DNA of 5,826 nt, from NCBI GenBank assembly GCA_947588775.1, contig CANPZQ010000122.1:1-5826 (forward strand), in the 5' to 3' direction. Below the pieces are notes generated by a model. It ran no database searches. It was not told the origin of the DNA and saw only the letters and a list, made by a program, of their open reading frames with translations. Shown piece by piece: positions 5,167-5,826 of the stretch (the first letter of the stretch is position 1; every line of letters begins with the position of its first letter). Both the position numbers and the translations under genes were made by a program. The stretch comes from an uncultured Clostridia bacterium. GTDB lineage: Bacteria; Bacillota; Clostridia; Oscillospirales; Ruminococcaceae.

Positions 5167-5307
5167 TCACAAAAAGCGCAGGAAGGGGAGTCGGAAAATC
5201 AGCCCTGCGGGCTGTTTTCCGCGGGGGAACCCTCGCCGGGGGTTACCCCCACAAAAAAGGCACTGACACCCAAATGCGCCTCTTTCCCCAGATTGCGATA
5301 GGAGCAT
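5167..5307 (-). CDS. Doubtful 46-aa ORF (hypothetical)
   Basis: An ATG at 5307 is preceded by GGAGG (5316-5320 on + as CCTCC) at 8 nt, a good ribosome site. The predicted peptide is MLLSQSGERGAFGCQCLFC followed by an Arg/Gly/Pro-rich part and a hydrophobic end. The three closely spaced cysteines (CQCLFC) are notable. Against a real gene, two strong bulged hairpins (5192-5221 and 5223-5250) lie inside it, which suggests a structured non-coding repeat whose translation is accidental. It does not look like an AgrD precursor: there is no amphipathic N-terminus and no acidic tail after a Cys ring segment. I do not recognise the protein. Confidence 0.2.
   Translation of the reverse strand: MLLSQSGERGAFGCQCLFCGGNPRRGFPRGKQPAGLIFRLPFLRFL
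5192..5250. repeat. Two adjacent bulged hairpins
   Basis: CGGAAAA-T-CAGCCC (5192-5205) pairs with GGGCTGTTTTCCG (5209-5221): 13 bp, with T5199 bulged and a 3-nt loop. Directly after it, GGGGGAACCC (5223-5232) pairs with GGGTT-A-CCCCC (5240-5250): 10 bp, with A5245 bulged. Each stem carries one single-base bulge, which is more typical of structured RNA or a repeat element than of coding DNA. No T-run follows on the - strand; ACAAAAAA follows on +. Confidence 0.6.
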
Positions 5308-5398
5308 AAAGGTTTCCTCCAGAAGCCCCAACAAAAGGCCCCTTTTAACCAAACCCGCTCATTTCGCAAAGCTAAGTCAGAGCCGCTTTGTAAGCGCA

Positions 5399-5471
5399 GC
5401 GGAAAAAGCGGGAAAAAGCCGCGAAACTATGGGGGCGGGCGGGTGGGACCAACCGCACCAGCTTTTTCCGC
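5399..5471 (+). repeat. Hairpin/G-core repeat element, copy D
   Basis: Perfect 11-bp arms, GCGGAAAAAGC (5399-5409) and GCTTTTTCCGC (5461-5471), enclose a core of four G-runs with single-base spacers (5431-5447), then ACCAACCGCACCA. The arms are unrelated in sequence to those of copies B and C, yet the order of parts is the same: 5' arm, GCGGGAAAAA segment, ACTAT, G core, CCAACC, CA, 3' arm. It lies in the gap between the tRNA-Gly terminator and the regulator region. Confidence 0.75.
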
Positions 5472-5534
5472 CGCGCGGACATACGAGCATAGCAGAATCC
5501 CCCACATCGACCGCGCCCCGCTCCATGCCCCTCT

Positions 5535-5567
5535 AAAAAAATTATCGCCGCAGGTATTCCCACGACG
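5535..5567 (-). terminator. Intrinsic terminator after tRNA-Gly
   Basis: Read on the - strand, a 9-bp stem (5567-5559 with 5554-5546, including three G-U pairs) closes an AATA loop and is followed by ATAA and seven T (5541-5535). It begins 7 nt after the tRNA-Gly CCA end and would end the tRNA-Phe/tRNA-Gly transcript. Confidence 0.75.
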
Positions 5568-5574
5568 GTAATGA

Positions 5575-5650
5575 TGGAGCGGATTACGAGGCTTGAACTC
5601 GCTACCTCCACCTTGGCAAGGTGGCGCTCTGCCAGATGAGCTAAATCCGC
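5575..5650 (-). tRNA. tRNA-Gly (anticodon GCC)
   Basis: On the - strand acceptor GCGGATT pairs with AATCCGC, followed by discriminator T and an encoded CCA. The D-arm is AGCTCATCTGGCAGAGC. The anticodon stem CCACC/GGTGG closes loop TTGCCAA with anticodon GCC (5617-5615). The T-arm contains the GTTCAAGCC loop. It is 76 nt and complete, lies 99 nt downstream of tRNA-Phe on the same strand and is followed by a terminator. Confidence 0.97.
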
Positions 5651-5653
5651 AAA

Positions 5654-5678
5654 TAGTTGTTAGTGATTAGTTGTTAGT
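5654..5678. repeat. Two 11-bp direct repeats between tRNA genes
   Basis: TAGTTGTTAGT occurs at 5654-5664 and again at 5668-5678, separated by GAT. The tract begins 3 nt upstream of the tRNA-Gly 5' end. Its composition (only A, T and G on +) is unlike its surroundings. It may be a small expanded tandem repeat or an insertion scar; no function is evident. Confidence 0.6.
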
Positions 5679-5683
5679 TTTAA

Positions 5684-5731
5684 GGTTGGCTGCCGGCGGC
5701 CGGTGTGGAAAAATACCGGCAATCGGCAACC
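5684..5731. repeat. Imperfect inverted repeat between tRNA-Phe and tRNA-Gly
   Basis: An inner stem GCCGGT/ACCGGC (5699-5704 with 5715-5720) lies inside outer arms GGTTG/CAACC (5684-5688 with 5727-5731). No T-run follows the structure on the - strand, only CTTAAAAC, so a strong terminator between the two tRNA genes is not supported and they may share a transcript. Confidence 0.4.
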
Positions 5732-5749
5732 GCAAACCTCGAAACTTTC

Positions 5750-5825
5750 TGGTGCCTCCGATCGGAATTGAACCAATGACACGGGGATTTTCAGTCCCCT
5801 GCTCTACCAACTGAGCTACAGAGGC
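5750..5825 (-). tRNA. tRNA-Phe (anticodon GAA)
   Basis: On the - strand acceptor GCCTCTG pairs with CGGAGGC (one U-G), followed by discriminator A and an encoded CCA. The D-arm is AGCTCAGTTGGTAGAGC. The anticodon stem GGGGA/TCCCC closes loop CTGAAAA with anticodon GAA (5792-5790). The T-arm is ATTGG-TTCAATT-CCGAT. The gene is complete at 76 nt and starts one base from the window edge, so its promoter lies outside. It is probably co-transcribed with tRNA-Gly. Confidence 0.96.
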
Positions 5826-5826
5826 A

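Noticed and set aside
4787..5170. 127-aa open frame on the - strand starting upstream of the response regulator
   Set aside because: Its second half is a wrong-frame reading of the receiver domain and its first half reads through the nested palindromes.
5167..5307. AgrD-like signal peptide precursor for the AgrC-like kinase
   Set aside because: The peptide lacks the amphipathic N-terminal helix and acidic C-terminal part of AgrD. The ORF overlaps strong hairpins and no AgrB-like protease is present in the window.
2381..5471. CRISPR array
   Set aside because: The repeats are irregularly spaced over 3 kb, occur in both orientations and have genes between them. There is no regular repeat-spacer pattern and no cas gene.
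5372..5611. 79-aa open frame on the - strand
   Set aside because: It begins inside tRNA-Gly and crosses its terminator and copy D, so it cannot be a normal gene.

Overview
The window looks like a chromosomal segment from a GC-rich member of the Clostridia (Bacillota), probably an uncultured gut-type lineage. This is an inference from four things: the TypA protein type, the AgrC/LytTR-type two-component pair, strong Shine-Dalgarno sites with a sigma-A-type promoter, and three tRNA genes that encode their CCA ends. No species can be named from sequence alone.

Layout. Bases 1-103 are the 3' part of a 5S rRNA, probably the end of an rRNA operon. A perfect 13-bp hairpin follows, then tRNA-Asn(GTT) and an intrinsic terminator. 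A well-formed promoter (TTGATT, 17 nt, TATAAT) then drives typA on the + strand (370-2190). Its start is best placed at a TTG with an AAGGAG site. A 9-bp-arm palindrome sits exactly over the -10 box.

From 2191 to 2732 there is no credible gene. After a probable typA terminator, the stretch is packed with palindromic repeats. On the - strand follows a two-gene regulatory unit: a LytTR response regulator (5030 to 4314), then an AgrC-like GHKL histidine kinase (4121 to 2733), separated by 192 nt. No transporter, peptide precursor or AgrB-like protease is visible, so the signal and targets are unknown. From 5031 to 5574 there is again no convincing gene, only hairpins, a doubtful 46-aa ORF and another palindromic repeat. 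The window ends with tRNA-Gly(GCC) and tRNA-Phe(GAA) on the - strand. A terminator lies after tRNA-Gly.

The most unusual content is a family of intergenic elements of about 73-85 bp, at 2381-2463, 2610-2694 (inverted), 4171-4255 and 5399-5471, with probable degenerate relatives at 2329-2370 and 2506-2566. Each good copy has perfectly paired terminal arms of 11-17 bp. The arms enclose a G-rich core of four or five GGG runs separated by single bases, which is a textbook G-quadruplex motif. Arm sequences differ between copies, but pairing is kept within each copy. One copy lies between the response regulator and kinase genes and another lies just past the kinase stop codon.
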